Origin: CAVQGZ01 sp964400785
GTDB taxonomy: Bacteria; Actinomycetota; Actinomycetes; Jiangellales; Jiangellaceae
NCBI GenBank assembly: GCA_964400785.1
Contig: CAYNWB010000004.1
Location: forward strand, 1-64,000
Length of the DNA: 64,000 nt
Direction: 5' to 3'
Part shown: positions 51,056 through 58,789 of the stretch, one piece after another
Numbering within the stretch: the first letter of the stretch is position 1
Layout of the letters: each line of letters begins with the position of its first letter
Notes under the pieces: generated by a model
Databases searched by the model: none
The model's input: only the letters and a program-made list of their open reading frames with translations
What the model was told of the DNA's origin: nothing
Made by a program: the position numbers and the translations under genes

Positions 51056-51844
51056 TCACCAGGGGGCGCGGGTCGAGTCGGCACGCCGCCGCTCCCGCTC
51101 GGCGACCTGCCAGGGCACGGCGGCCCGCTCGAGTGCGAACACCAGGCCCACGAGAGCCACACTCAGCGCGGCGATCACCAGCACGGCGGCGAACATCTGA
51201 TCGGTGGCGAACGACGCGCGTGAGCGCTCGAGGTAGAGGCCGAGGCCCGATGATGCCCCGATCCACTCCCCGACGACTGCCGCGAACATCGCGTACGACG
51301 CCGCCACCTTCAACCCCGTGAACAGGCTGGGCAGGGCGCCCGGCAGCAAGACGTGACGTGCGACGTCGCGCCGCGAGCCGCCCATCGCCCGCACGAGGTC
51401 GACCTGGTCGCGGTCGCTCGACGACAACCCTCCGACGGCGGCGACCGCGACGGGGAAGAACGAGACGAGGGCGACCACGAGCACGCGGGGCAACGGCCCG
51501 AACCCGAACCAGACCACGAACAGGGGGGCGAGAACCACCATCGGGATGCTCTGGGAGACGACGAGCAGGGGGTACAGCGCCGCGCGGACGGCCGTCGAGG
51601 CCGTCATCGCGACGGCCAGGGCGACTCCCAGCGTGGCGCCGATCGTCAGGCCGACCACAGCGGTCACCAGGGTCGAGGCGGTGTGCCCGGCGATGACGGC
51701 CGCGTTGGCGACCAGGGCGGCGGTGATGCCGGACGGCGCTGGGAGCACGTACTCCGGTGTCTGCAGCACCCGCACCGCGCTCTCCCAGACCAGCACGAGC
51801 ACGGCGAGCAGCCCCACCGGCGGCACCCAGCGGGGCACGCTCAT
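51056..51844 (-). CDS. ABC transporter permease (ThiX-like)
   Basis: A 262-residue permease of the BPD_transp_1 family, six predicted helices. The EAA loop is DLVRAMGGSRRDVARHVLLPGALP. It is the only permease in the locus, so a homodimer is expected. The ATG at 51844 overlaps the stop of the thiamine-binding gene as ATGA. A 47-bp gap separates it from the binding-protein gene, the largest space within this transcript. Confidence 0.86.
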   Translation of the reverse strand: MSVPRWVPPVGLLAVLVLVWESAVRVLQTPEYVLPAPSGITAALVANAAVIAGHTASTLVTAVVGLTIGATLGVALAVAMTASTAVRAALYPLLVVSQSIPMVVLAPLFVVWFGFGPLPRVLVVALVSFFPVAVAAVGGLSSSDRDQVDLVRAMGGSRRDVARHVLLPGALPSLFTGLKVAASYAMFAAVVGEWIGASSGLGLYLERSRASFATDQMFAAVLVIAALSVALVGLVFALERAAVPWQVAERERRRADSTRAPW

Positions 51845-52128
51845 CTGAACGGGGCCACGAGGGTGTCCATCGCCGACCCGGGCGACGTGCTGGAGTAGAG
51901 CTTGACGACCGACACGACGCTGTCCGCACCGGACGCCAGGGCAGCCTCGTGGGCCCGCCGAGCGACCGACCACGCCTCGTCGTCGCCTGCCTCGAACGTG
52001 GTGCCCAGCGCTCCCACCTCGTAGTGGCACCCGCTCGCGGCGATCACGGCGATCGCCGCATCGACGTGCGCGTAGGGGGTGGTGCCGTCCCCGACGGGGG
52101 ACGGCAGGCACTGGATCTCGACGATCAT
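51841..52128 (-). CDS. small thiamine-binding protein (MTH1187/YqgV family)
   Basis: A 95-residue ferredoxin-fold protein beginning MIVEIQCLPSPVGDG. Residues such as VDAAIAVIAASGCHYEVGALGTTFEA match the MTH1187/YqgV/UPF0045 family, whose members bind thiamine. It is the first gene after the TPP riboswitch, and its ribosome site GAGGAGG can be hidden in a hairpin. Its place in front of a ThiXYZ-like importer suggests it buffers or senses vitamin B1. The start ATG 52128 is fixed by that ribosome site. Confidence 0.87.
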   Translation of the reverse strand: MIVEIQCLPSPVGDGTTPYAHVDAAIAVIAASGCHYEVGALGTTFEAGDDEAWSVARRAHEAALASGADSVVSVVKLYSSTSPGSAMDTLVAPFR

Positions 52129-52135
52129 CGCCGCT

Positions 52136-52159
52136 CCTCCTCCCACAGCGGTGAGGAGG
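52136..52159 (-). promoter_or_regulatory. ribosome-site-sequestering hairpin of the TPP riboswitch
   Basis: CCTCCTC (minus strand 52159-52153) can pair with GAGGAGG (52142-52136), the ribosome-binding site of the thiamine-binding gene, across a 10-nt loop. This is the likely expression platform: with TPP bound the site is blocked. Confidence 0.6.
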
Positions 52160-52188
52160 GCGGTCGGCGGTGGTCCCGCCTGTCTCGA

Positions 52189-52272
52189 CTTCCTGCGCCG
52201 GCATGACCCGGATCAGGTGCGAAGGGTCTGTGGTCCGCCCACACTCTCAGCGCTCGCGCGCTCCCCTGTCGG
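52189..52272 (-). ncRNA. TPP (thi-box) riboswitch
   Basis: Read on the minus strand, the element contains the conserved GGGGAG near its 5' end, CTGAGAGT (J3-2 core), ACCCTTCGCACCTGAT and CCGGGTCATGCCGGCGCAGG, the hallmark thi-box blocks in the correct order. It lies just upstream of a thiamine-binding protein and a ThiXYZ-like transporter, and TPP binding should lower their expression. The expression platform is a translation-blocking hairpin and not a poly-T terminator. Confidence 0.93.
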
Positions 52273-52279
52273 TGAGGTC

Positions 52280-52285
52280 AGCGTA
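52280..52285 (-). promoter_or_regulatory. -10 box of the TPP-riboswitch transcript
   Basis: TACGCT on the minus strand (52285-52280) would place the transcript start near 52273, the first bases of the riboswitch. No clear -35 is seen. Confidence 0.45.
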
Positions 52286-52295
52286 CGCCCTCGCA

Positions 52296-52823
52296 CTACG
52301 GGCGGTTCGACCCCGGCACGGCCGCGCCCTCAGAGCTGTCCTCGAGCTCCTCCACGATGTCCTCGGAGATCTCCCGTAGCTCGGTGCGGATGAAGTCGCG
52401 CGTGGCCAGCTCGCCCACGGCGAGTCGTAGCGCGGCGATCTCGCGGGCGAGAAACTCCATGTCGGCACGGGACTGGGCGGCCACCTGACGGTCCTGCTCG
52501 AACGACACACGGTCGCGGTCGTCCTGGCGGTTCTGGGCGAGAAGGATGAGTGGCGCGGCGTAGGAGGCCTGCACCGACAGCACGAGGGTCAAGAAGATGA
52601 ACGGGTAGGCGTCGAATCGCGACGTCGACGCGCTCAGTGTGTTCCAGGTCAGCCAGACGATGATGAACACCGTCATGTAGACCAGGAACCGGCCCGTCCC
52701 GATGAAGCGGGCGATGCGCTCGGAGGCCTGGCCGAACGCCTCGGGGTCCACCTGGGGGCCGCGAGGGCCGCGTCGCGGCTCGCGGGGCAGGTCGAGGCGG
52801 TCACGCTCGGGCATACGGTCCAT
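52296..52823 (-). CDS. DUF1003 membrane protein
   Basis: A 175-residue protein matching DUF1003 (PF06210): the FIGTGRFLVYMTVFIIVWLTWN and YPFIFLTLVLSVQASYAAPLILLAQNRQ segments are two membrane helices with a short extracytoplasmic turn, followed by a coiled-coil-like acidic tail. Function unknown. ATG 52823 has GAGG six bases upstream and lies inside the 3' end of the MgtE-N gene (23-bp overlap), so the two are translated together. Rv1231c-Rv1232c of mycobacteria appears to be the equivalent pair, from memory. Confidence 0.88.
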   Translation of the reverse strand: MDRMPERDRLDLPREPRRGPRGPQVDPEAFGQASERIARFIGTGRFLVYMTVFIIVWLTWNTLSASTSRFDAYPFIFLTLVLSVQASYAAPLILLAQNRQDDRDRVSFEQDRQVAAQSRADMEFLAREIAALRLAVGELATRDFIRTELREISEDIVEELEDSSEGAAVPGSNRP

Positions 52824-54075
52824 CGGGGGCCTCCACTCGGTCGCGGTCCTGCCGTCGCCACTGCTGGCCGAGCAGGTGGTCCAACACGTCGTCGACCGAC
52901 ACCGCACCGAGCAGGTGTCCCTCGTCGTCGACGACCGGGGCGGCGACCAGGTTGTAGGTCGCCAGGTAGCGGGTCACCTCCTGCAGCGTGGCGCCGACCC
53001 GCAGGGGCTCGGGGTCCCGGTCGGCCAGCGTCGAGACCAGGGTGGACGGCGGTTCCCGCAGCAGCCGCTGCACGTGGGCGACGCCGAGGTAGCGCCCGGT
53101 CGGAGTCTCGGTGGGGTAGCGCGAGATGAAGGCCATGGTGGCCAGCGCAGGCGTCAGGTCGGGGTTGCGCAGGTGGGCGAGCGCCTCCGCCACGGTGGCG
53201 TTCGGCGGAAGGATCACCGGCTCGTTGGTCATCAGACCGCCGGCGCTCTCGTCGTCGTAGTCCATCAGCTGCCGCACCGACCCCGCCTCGTCCGGCTCCA
53301 TCAGCGACAGCAGCTTGTCCGCGGTCTCCTCGGGCAGGTCCGAGAGCAGGTCTGCGGCGTCGTCGGGGCCCATCGCCTCGAGCACGTCCGCGGCGCGCTC
53401 GACCTCCAGCCGGGCGATCACCGTGATCTGGTCGGGCTCGTCGAGCTCTTCGAGCACGTCGGCCAGGCGCTCGTCGTCCATGGCGGCGATGACCTCCATG
53501 CGCCGCTTGTCGGGCAAGTTGGCCAGCACCTCGGCCAGGTCGGCAGCCCGCATCGTCGACAACGTGTTGAGCAGGTTGGCGGCCCCCTGCTCGCGCTCGC
53601 TCATGGCCCATCCCGTCACCTGGTCCCAGTCCAGGATCTGGGTGTCGGCTCGGCGGAACCGGCCACCGCCACGCTGCACCGCCACCTTGGCCACCCGCCA
53701 GTCGCGCGAGCGCGTCGGCTCGAGGCCGACGTCGAACACCACCGCCTCACCGTCGTCACCGGTCACCCGCACGCGCTGGTCGAGCAGGTCTTCGACGACG
53801 AGCGTCTCACCGGGGCGACGCTCGAAGCGGCGAACGTTGATCAGGCCCGTCGTGATCACCTGGCGGGCAGCGATGCTGGTCACCCGGGTCACCGGCACGA
53901 AGATGCGCCGCCTCGTCGTCACCTCGACCACGAAGCCCACCACGCGGGGGGCGCTGCGGTCCCCGTGGAACCGGACGACGACGTCACGCACCTTGCCCAC
54001 GCGGTCTCCGACGGGGTCGAAGACGTCCGTGCCCGCCAGCCGCGCGGCGAACACCAGGCCCGGGCGACTCGTCAT
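52801..54075 (-). CDS. MgtE N-domain/CBS protein without transporter domain, PRC-barrel N-terminus
   Basis: A 424-residue soluble protein. Residues 8-80 form a PRC-barrel-like domain (DPVGDRVGKVRDVVVRFHGD), repeated in the next segment. Residues about 165-285 match the MgtE N-terminal Mg-sensing superhelix (repeated LAEVLANLPDKRRMEVI and ADVLEELDEPDQI blocks), and about 290-420 are a CBS pair. There is no MgtE membrane domain. It may sense Mg2+ or nucleotides for the DUF1003 membrane partner. TAGCCT seven bases before ATG 54075 gives a leaderless start, divergent from the lipoprotein gene. Confidence 0.88.
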   Translation of the reverse strand: MTSRPGLVFAARLAGTDVFDPVGDRVGKVRDVVVRFHGDRSAPRVVGFVVEVTTRRRIFVPVTRVTSIAARQVITTGLINVRRFERRPGETLVVEDLLDQRVRVTGDDGEAVVFDVGLEPTRSRDWRVAKVAVQRGGGRFRRADTQILDWDQVTGWAMSEREQGAANLLNTLSTMRAADLAEVLANLPDKRRMEVIAAMDDERLADVLEELDEPDQITVIARLEVERAADVLEAMGPDDAADLLSDLPEETADKLLSLMEPDEAGSVRQLMDYDDESAGGLMTNEPVILPPNATVAEALAHLRNPDLTPALATMAFISRYPTETPTGRYLGVAHVQRLLREPPSTLVSTLADRDPEPLRVGATLQEVTRYLATYNLVAAPVVDDEGHLLGAVSVDDVLDHLLGQQWRRQDRDRVEAPDGPYARA

Positions 54076-54082
54076 GGCCCGG

Positions 54083-54118
54083 AGGCTACCGGCGTCGCCC
54101 TGCGGTCAGGATTAGTCT
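54083..54118. promoter_or_regulatory. divergent leaderless -10 boxes (MgtE-N protein / lipoprotein)
   Basis: TAGCCT on the minus strand (54088-54083) is seven bases before ATG 54075; TAGTCT on the plus strand (54113-54118) is seven bases before GTG 54126. Both genes should be leaderless. Confidence 0.5.
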
Positions 54119-54125
54119 GCAGGGC

Positions 54126-54944
54126 GTGCCACGTGCCGAGCTGCCGCGCCGACGGGGCGCGCGTATGCGGCGGGCCCGGCTCGCAGGTCTGGTGGCCGTC
54201 ACGGTTCTCGCCGCGTCGTGCGGCGGCGCGTCGCCGACGGACGACCCCGTGGCACGGCCGAGCCTGCAGGCGACCGCGGTGCCCGAGCCGGACGAGGCGG
54301 TGACCAACGGCATCGACGAGGTGTCCCCGGACGAGGCCCTGTCACAGGCGCGCGAGGCCCTGCTGGTCGCCGACAGCTTCCGGGTGGCCGGGTCCCCGAC
54401 GGCCGGTGCCCCGCTCGACCTGGTACTCGTGGCGGGGGAGCGGGGCGAGGCCGACGACGGTTCCGTCGGTCGAGGGTCGGTGGGCAAGGTGAGCCAGAGC
54501 GGGTCGACCTTCGAGATGCTCGCTGTCGACGGTGCCGTGCACGTGCGCGGCAACCTGACCTGGCTCGCCGACGCGATCGGCGAGGATGCCCAGCGCACGC
54601 TGGGAGACAAGTGGCTGCTGCTTCCCGAGTCGCTCGCCGAGTCGCTGGCCACGTTCGCCGACCCGCAGGCGTTCGTGCAGGCCGTCCTGGTTCCCGTCGG
54701 TCCCGTGCAGTCGGTCGGCGTGTCGGTCATCGACGGTGTCCCCGCCGTCGGGGTTCAGTTCGTCGACAGCGAGGCCACCGCCTGGATCTCGGGGACGGGG
54801 GAGCCGTACCCGCTGCTCGTCGAGAGGCGCGGAGCAACGGCGACGGACGGTGTCCTGCGGTTCAGCGACATCGGTGCGCAGGTCACGATCTCGGCACCAC
54901 CGGCCGCTGACATCGTCGTCGCGCCCGAGCCGTCGCAGGAGTGA
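54126..54944 (+). CDS. LppX/LprAFG-like lipoprotein
   Basis: A 272-residue lipoprotein. The signal peptide follows the basic segment PRRRGARMRRARLAGL and ends in VLAASC (Cys 32). The mature domain resembles the LppX/LprAFG family: FRVAGSPTAGAPLDLVLVAGERG, DGAVHVRGNLTWLADAIGE, KWLLLP and a C-terminal strand set near LRFSDIGAQVTIS. Family members bind triacylated glycolipids and help move them across the envelope in mycobacteria. Ligands in this organism are unknown. The GTG start is set by the leaderless box. Its stop overlaps the EamA gene as GTGA. Confidence 0.75.
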   Translation: MPRAELPRRRGARMRRARLAGLVAVTVLAASCGGASPTDDPVARPSLQATAVPEPDEAVTNGIDEVSPDEALSQAREALLVADSFRVAGSPTAGAPLDLVLVAGERGEADDGSVGRGSVGKVSQSGSTFEMLAVDGAVHVRGNLTWLADAIGEDAQRTLGDKWLLLPESLAESLATFADPQAFVQAVLVPVGPVQSVGVSVIDGVPAVGVQFVDSEATAWISGTGEPYPLLVERRGATATDGVLRFSDIGAQVTISAPPAADIVVAPEPSQE

Positions 54945-55876
54945 GCACCCCCGCGCACCCGTCCGCACCGTTGATGCGGGCCCCGACCGGAGCCGACCTG
55001 CCGCTGCTCGCCGTCGCCGTGCTGGGCATCGGAGCCTCCGCGCCACTGATCACGGCCATCGCGGCGCCCGCCCTGGCCATCGCCTTGTGGCGCAACGTCT
55101 TCGGCACGGCGGCTCTGCTGCCCTGGGCCTGGGCGCGGGCGCGAGCCGACCTTGTCGCCGTGTGGACCGACCGGCGGCTGCGCGGGGTGGTGGCGCTGTC
55201 CGGGGTCGCCCTGGCCGTCCACTTCGCCACCTGGGTGCCCGCGGTGACGCTGACCACGGTCACGGCAGCAACCGCGCTGGGTGCGGTGCAGCCGGTGTGG
55301 AACGCGTTGCTGGCCGCCGCCGGCGGGACGCGGGTCAGCTCTCGGGTGTGGGCCGGCATCTCGTTGGCCGTGCTCGGTGCGTTGCTGCTGACCGGTCTCG
55401 ACCTTGGTGGCGACCCTCGGGCGCTGCTGGGCAACGTGCTCGCACTCGTCGGCGGCATGGCCGCAGCCGTCTACGTCGCTCTGGGGGCTCGCGCCCGCGT
55501 GCAGGTGAGCACCGCTGCCTACTCGGTGTCGTGCTACGCGGTGACCGCGTCGCTGCTGCTGGTCGTATGCCTGGTCGCCGGTGTGCCGGTGGTGGGCTTC
55601 GACGGGCAGACCTGGGCGCTGCTGCTCGGCCTGACCGCGATGGCTCAGCTGCTCGGGCACACCCTGCTCAACCGCGCCGTCGGCACGGTCGGGCCGGTGG
55701 TCGTGGCGCTCGTCATCCTGCTGGAGGTACCCGCCGCGACCCTGATCGCTGCCTGGTGGCTGGGTCAGGTGCCTCCGCTGGCGGCCCTGCCGGCGGCTGC
55801 TCTCGTCCTCGCCGGGGTCGCGGTGGTCGTCACCTCGCGCACCTCGCCGGAGGTGACGCCGATACCCGATGCGTGA
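54941..55876 (+). CDS. EamA/DMT-family membrane transporter
   Basis: A 311-residue protein with ten predicted helices in two EamA halves of five each (about residues 18-150 and 160-305). Sequences such as RNVFGTAALLPWAWARAR and TTVTAATALGAVQPVWNALL are typical of DMT exporters of metabolites, in particular amino acids. The short N-terminal Pro/Ser segment contains no domain. Translationally coupled to the lipoprotein gene upstream. The substrate cannot be predicted. Confidence 0.88.
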   Translation: MSTPAHPSAPLMRAPTGADLPLLAVAVLGIGASAPLITAIAAPALAIALWRNVFGTAALLPWAWARARADLVAVWTDRRLRGVVALSGVALAVHFATWVPAVTLTTVTAATALGAVQPVWNALLAAAGGTRVSSRVWAGISLAVLGALLLTGLDLGGDPRALLGNVLALVGGMAAAVYVALGARARVQVSTAAYSVSCYAVTASLLLVVCLVAGVPVVGFDGQTWALLLGLTAMAQLLGHTLLNRAVGTVGPVVVALVILLEVPAATLIAAWWLGQVPPLAALPAAALVLAGVAVVVTSRTSPEVTPIPDA

Positions 55877-55920
55877 GCGATCTCACCGCACCGGCCCGAC
55901 GCCGGGCGCAGCCGCCTGGC

Positions 55921-55926
55921 TACCCT
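55921..55926 (+). promoter_or_regulatory. -10 box, leaderless start of the CoA-ester lyase gene
   Basis: TACCCT eight bases before ATG 55935. Confidence 0.45.
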
Positions 55927-55934
55927 GCGAAGCC

Positions 55935-56933
55935 ATGACTCCAGGTGTGACTCCCGCGTCCGGCTCGTCCGCTCCCACCCGTGCGCTGCGCTCGCGCCGC
56001 TCCTGCCTCGCGGTGCCCGGCTCGAACGTCAAGATGCTCGGCAAGGCGCAGGGTCTGCCCGCCGACCAGGTCTTTCTCGACCTGGAGGACGCCGTGGCGC
56101 CCATCGCCAAGGAGGGCGCCCGCGACAACGTGGTCGCCGCGCTGAACGAGGGCGACTGGGGCGGCAAGACGCGCGTGGTGCGGGTGAACGACTGGACCAC
56201 GCACTGGACGTATCGCGACGTCATCCACGTCGTCGAAGGGGCCGGTGCGAACCTCGACTGCATCATGCTGCCGAAGGTGCAGACGCCCGAGCAGGTCGTG
56301 GCGCTGGACATGCTGCTCACCCAGATCGAGACGACGAACGGTCTCGAGGTGGGCCGTATCGGCATCGAGGCCCAGATCGAGAACGCCCTCGGCCTGGTCA
56401 ACGTGGACGGCATCGCGTCGGCCTCGCCACGCGTGGAGACGATCATCTTCGGGCCCGCCGACTTCATGGCCTCGATCAACATGAAGTCCCTGGTCGTCGG
56501 GGAGCAGCCGCCGGGGTACGACGTGGGAGACGCCTACCACTACATCCTCTCGCGCATCCTGATGGCGGCTCGCGCCTACGACAAGCAGGCCATCGACGGC
56601 CCTTACCTGCAGATTCGTGACGTCGACGGGTTCCGGCGGGTCGCCGGACGGTCGGCCGCCCTCGGCTTCGACGGCAAGTGGGTGCTGCACCCGGGGCAGA
56701 TCGACGCCGCGAACGAGGTCTACAGCCCGGCCCAGGACGACTACGACCACGCCGAGCAGATCCTCGACGCCTACGCCTACTACACGTCGGAGGCCGGGGG
56801 TGCGCTGGGCGCGGTGATGCTCGGTGACGAGATGATCGACGAGGCCTCACGCAAGATGGCCACCGTCATCGCCGCCAAGGGTCGCGCCGCGGGCATGACC
56901 CGCACGACCCAGTTCACCCCACCGGCGGGGTGA
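55935..56933 (+). CDS. HpcH/HpaI aldolase, CitE-like CoA-ester lyase (malyl-CoA type)
   Basis: A 332-residue TIM-barrel lyase. RRSCLAVPGSNVKMLGKAQ, then DQVFLDLEDAVAPIAKEGAR (metal-binding/CoA segment) and LPKVQTPEQV, EAQIENALGLVNVDGIA and FGPADFMASINM are strongly characteristic of actinobacterial L-malyl-CoA/beta-methylmalyl-CoA lyases encoded near ccr. It would split malyl-CoA or beta-methylmalyl-CoA into glyoxylate plus a CoA thioester. The acyl-CoA dehydrogenase and MaoC genes 4 to 5 kb away are other parts of the ethylmalonyl-CoA route, but ccr and the mutase are not in this window. The SDR gene overlaps its stop. Confidence 0.87.
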   Translation: MTPGVTPASGSSAPTRALRSRRSCLAVPGSNVKMLGKAQGLPADQVFLDLEDAVAPIAKEGARDNVVAALNEGDWGGKTRVVRVNDWTTHWTYRDVIHVVEGAGANLDCIMLPKVQTPEQVVALDMLLTQIETTNGLEVGRIGIEAQIENALGLVNVDGIASASPRVETIIFGPADFMASINMKSLVVGEQPPGYDVGDAYHYILSRILMAARAYDKQAIDGPYLQIRDVDGFRRVAGRSAALGFDGKWVLHPGQIDAANEVYSPAQDDYDHAEQILDAYAYYTSEAGGALGAVMLGDEMIDEASRKMATVIAAKGRAAGMTRTTQFTPPAG

Positions 56934-57730
56934 GGCCGGCCGGGCCCCTCGCGGGCCGGGTCGCCCTCGTCACCGGCGCCGGCAGCGAGTCGGGCATCGG
57001 GTTCGCGTGCGCGGCGAGGTTGCGCCGTGACGGCGCGCACGTGGCGCTCGTCTCCACGACCGACCGGATCCACGAGCGAGCTGAGCAGCTGCGCGCGGAG
57101 CAGGCCGGTGGCGCGAGCACCCTCGGCCTGGTGGCCGACCTGCGGGACGAGGCCGCGGTCGCCGCCGTCGTCGCCGCGGTCGAGCAGGCGCTGGGCGGCA
57201 TCGACGTCCTGGTCAACAACGCCGGGCTGGGCGCGCTCGGTCGTCCCGAGCCCTTCGAGCCGGTCGTGCGCACCTCCCCGGCGGCCTGGCGGTCGGGTCT
57301 GGAGGTCAACCTCACCACCGCGTTCCTGGTGACCCGGGCCGTGGTCGCAGGCATGCTCGCGCGCGGCTGGGGGAGGGTGGTCATGGTCGCGTCCACCACC
57401 GGGCCGCTGCAGGCCAACCCGGGTGAGGCGGCCTACGCCGCCGGCAAGGCCGGGCTGGTCGGCCTCAGCCGCGTGCTGGCCCTGGAGGGCGCGGCCCACG
57501 GCGTGACGGCCAACGTGGTCGCCCCGGGATGGATCGCCACCGCGGCGCAGACGGAGCAGGAGGTCGCGCACGGACTCGCCTCGCCCATGCACCGCTCGGG
57601 TACGCCGGGCGAGGTGGCCGCCGCAGTCGGCTTCCTGGCGTCCCCGGACGCGTCCTACGTCACGGGCCAGGTGCTCGTGGTGGACGGCGGCAACAGCCTG
57701 CAGGAGGGCCTCGCCGGGTACGCACGCTGA
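56930..57730 (+). CDS. short-chain dehydrogenase/reductase
   Basis: A 266-residue classical SDR. The cofactor motif is TGAGSESGIGFA, the structural NNAG is in DVLVNNAGLG, the catalytic Ser is in MVASTTG and Tyr-Lys in YAAGK. The C-terminal segment PGWIATAA followed by SGTPGEVAAAV is standard. A GTG start overlaps the lyase stop as GTGA, so it is probably part of the same transcript. The substrate is unknown; a 3-hydroxyacyl-CoA or a sugar/sterol alcohol are both possible. Confidence 0.9.
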   Translation: MRPAGPLAGRVALVTGAGSESGIGFACAARLRRDGAHVALVSTTDRIHERAEQLRAEQAGGASTLGLVADLRDEAAVAAVVAAVEQALGGIDVLVNNAGLGALGRPEPFEPVVRTSPAAWRSGLEVNLTTAFLVTRAVVAGMLARGWGRVVMVASTTGPLQANPGEAAYAAGKAGLVGLSRVLALEGAAHGVTANVVAPGWIATAAQTEQEVAHGLASPMHRSGTPGEVAAAVGFLASPDASYVTGQVLVVDGGNSLQEGLAGYAR

Positions 57731-57753
57731 CCTGCGCGCTCGGCCGGCCCGCC

Positions 57754-58677
57754 TCAGGGCACGACAGGCCCGGGCCACACCGGCCGTTGCTCGGTGGCGG
57801 GGACGCGCAGGTGGCCGTCGGAGTCGAGGTAGTCACGCCACGAGCGGCGGGGCTGCCAGCCGAACACGGTGCGGGCCGCCTCGATGCTGGTGCCCGAGGC
57901 GTCGACACGGTCGAGGTCGCGCACGGGCACGGACGGGTAGTGCTCGGCCATCGCGGCCCGCAGGTCACGGCCACCGATGTTGTCCGGGGAGGCCGCGTAG
58001 ACCACCTCGTGGCCCGGGCTGTCGGACTCCACGCACAGCGCGAGCAGCTCGGCGAGGTCGTAGTCGTCGATGTAGGACCAGAAGGTGATGCTCGGCAGCG
58101 ACGGGTCGCGGACGAACGGGCCCAGGTTGCGCTCGTAGTTGCCCTCCCACTGCACCCACGACGGCCGCACCGACACCGCGGTCATGTCGCTGCGGCGGGT
58201 GGCCGCCCCGCACAGCTGCTCGCCGAACAGCTTGGCCAGCCCGTAGGGGTCTTGCGGCAGCGCCGGGTGCTGCTCGTCGATCGGGCAGTAGGACGGCAGG
58301 AACTCGCGCTCGGCGAAGATGAATCCGGGCACGGTCTCGCTGGAGACGTTGACGAACCGCGGCACTGCTGAGCGCACGCCGGCCTCGAGCAGGTTGAACG
58401 TGGCGAGCAGGTTGTTGGCGAACACCTCGTGCGGGGGGTTGTGGGTCGGGTCGGGGATGGCTGCGGCGTGCACCACGGCGTCGCAGCCCTGCACGAGGTG
58501 GTGGGCGGCACCGATGTCGGTGAGGTCGGCCTGCACGTAGCGCGGCTCGCCCGGCTCGTCCGCCTCGAAGACGGGTGCGCCGCGATCGGTCGCGAGCACG
58601 TCGTGCCCACGCGACATCAGGCAGGTGACTGCCGCCGAGCCGACCTTGCCGCGGGCACCGGTGACGAGGACACGCAT
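57754..58677 (-). CDS. NAD-dependent epimerase/dehydratase family protein
   Basis: A 307-residue extended SDR. The N-terminal MRVLVTGARGKVGSAAV is the Rossmann motif, and the catalytic tetrad includes Ser in NVSSETV and YGLAK (YxxxK). The C-terminal half binds the sugar or other substrate. The best relatives are uronate dehydrogenases and related NAD-dependent sugar enzymes, a loose assignment. TAGGGT six bases before ATG 58677 gives a leaderless start. Confidence 0.87.
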   Translation of the reverse strand: MRVLVTGARGKVGSAAVTCLMSRGHDVLATDRGAPVFEADEPGEPRYVQADLTDIGAAHHLVQGCDAVVHAAAIPDPTHNPPHEVFANNLLATFNLLEAGVRSAVPRFVNVSSETVPGFIFAEREFLPSYCPIDEQHPALPQDPYGLAKLFGEQLCGAATRRSDMTAVSVRPSWVQWEGNYERNLGPFVRDPSLPSITFWSYIDDYDLAELLALCVESDSPGHEVVYAASPDNIGGRDLRAAMAEHYPSVPVRDLDRVDASGTSIEAARTVFGWQPRRSWRDYLDSDGHLRVPATEQRPVWPGPVVP

Positions 58678-58683
58678 GGCGCC

Positions 58684-58689
58684 ACCCTA
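58684..58689 (-). promoter_or_regulatory. -10 box, leaderless start of the epimerase gene
   Basis: TAGGGT on the minus strand, six bases before ATG 58677. Confidence 0.5.
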
Positions 58690-58789
58690 GATCGCCGTGG
58701 ACGAGGCACTTTCGTGACCAGGCCCCGAGAAGGGCTCCGGCGTCCTAGGTTCGGCCTCGAGCGTCCACACCTGCCACCGGAGGCACGCC

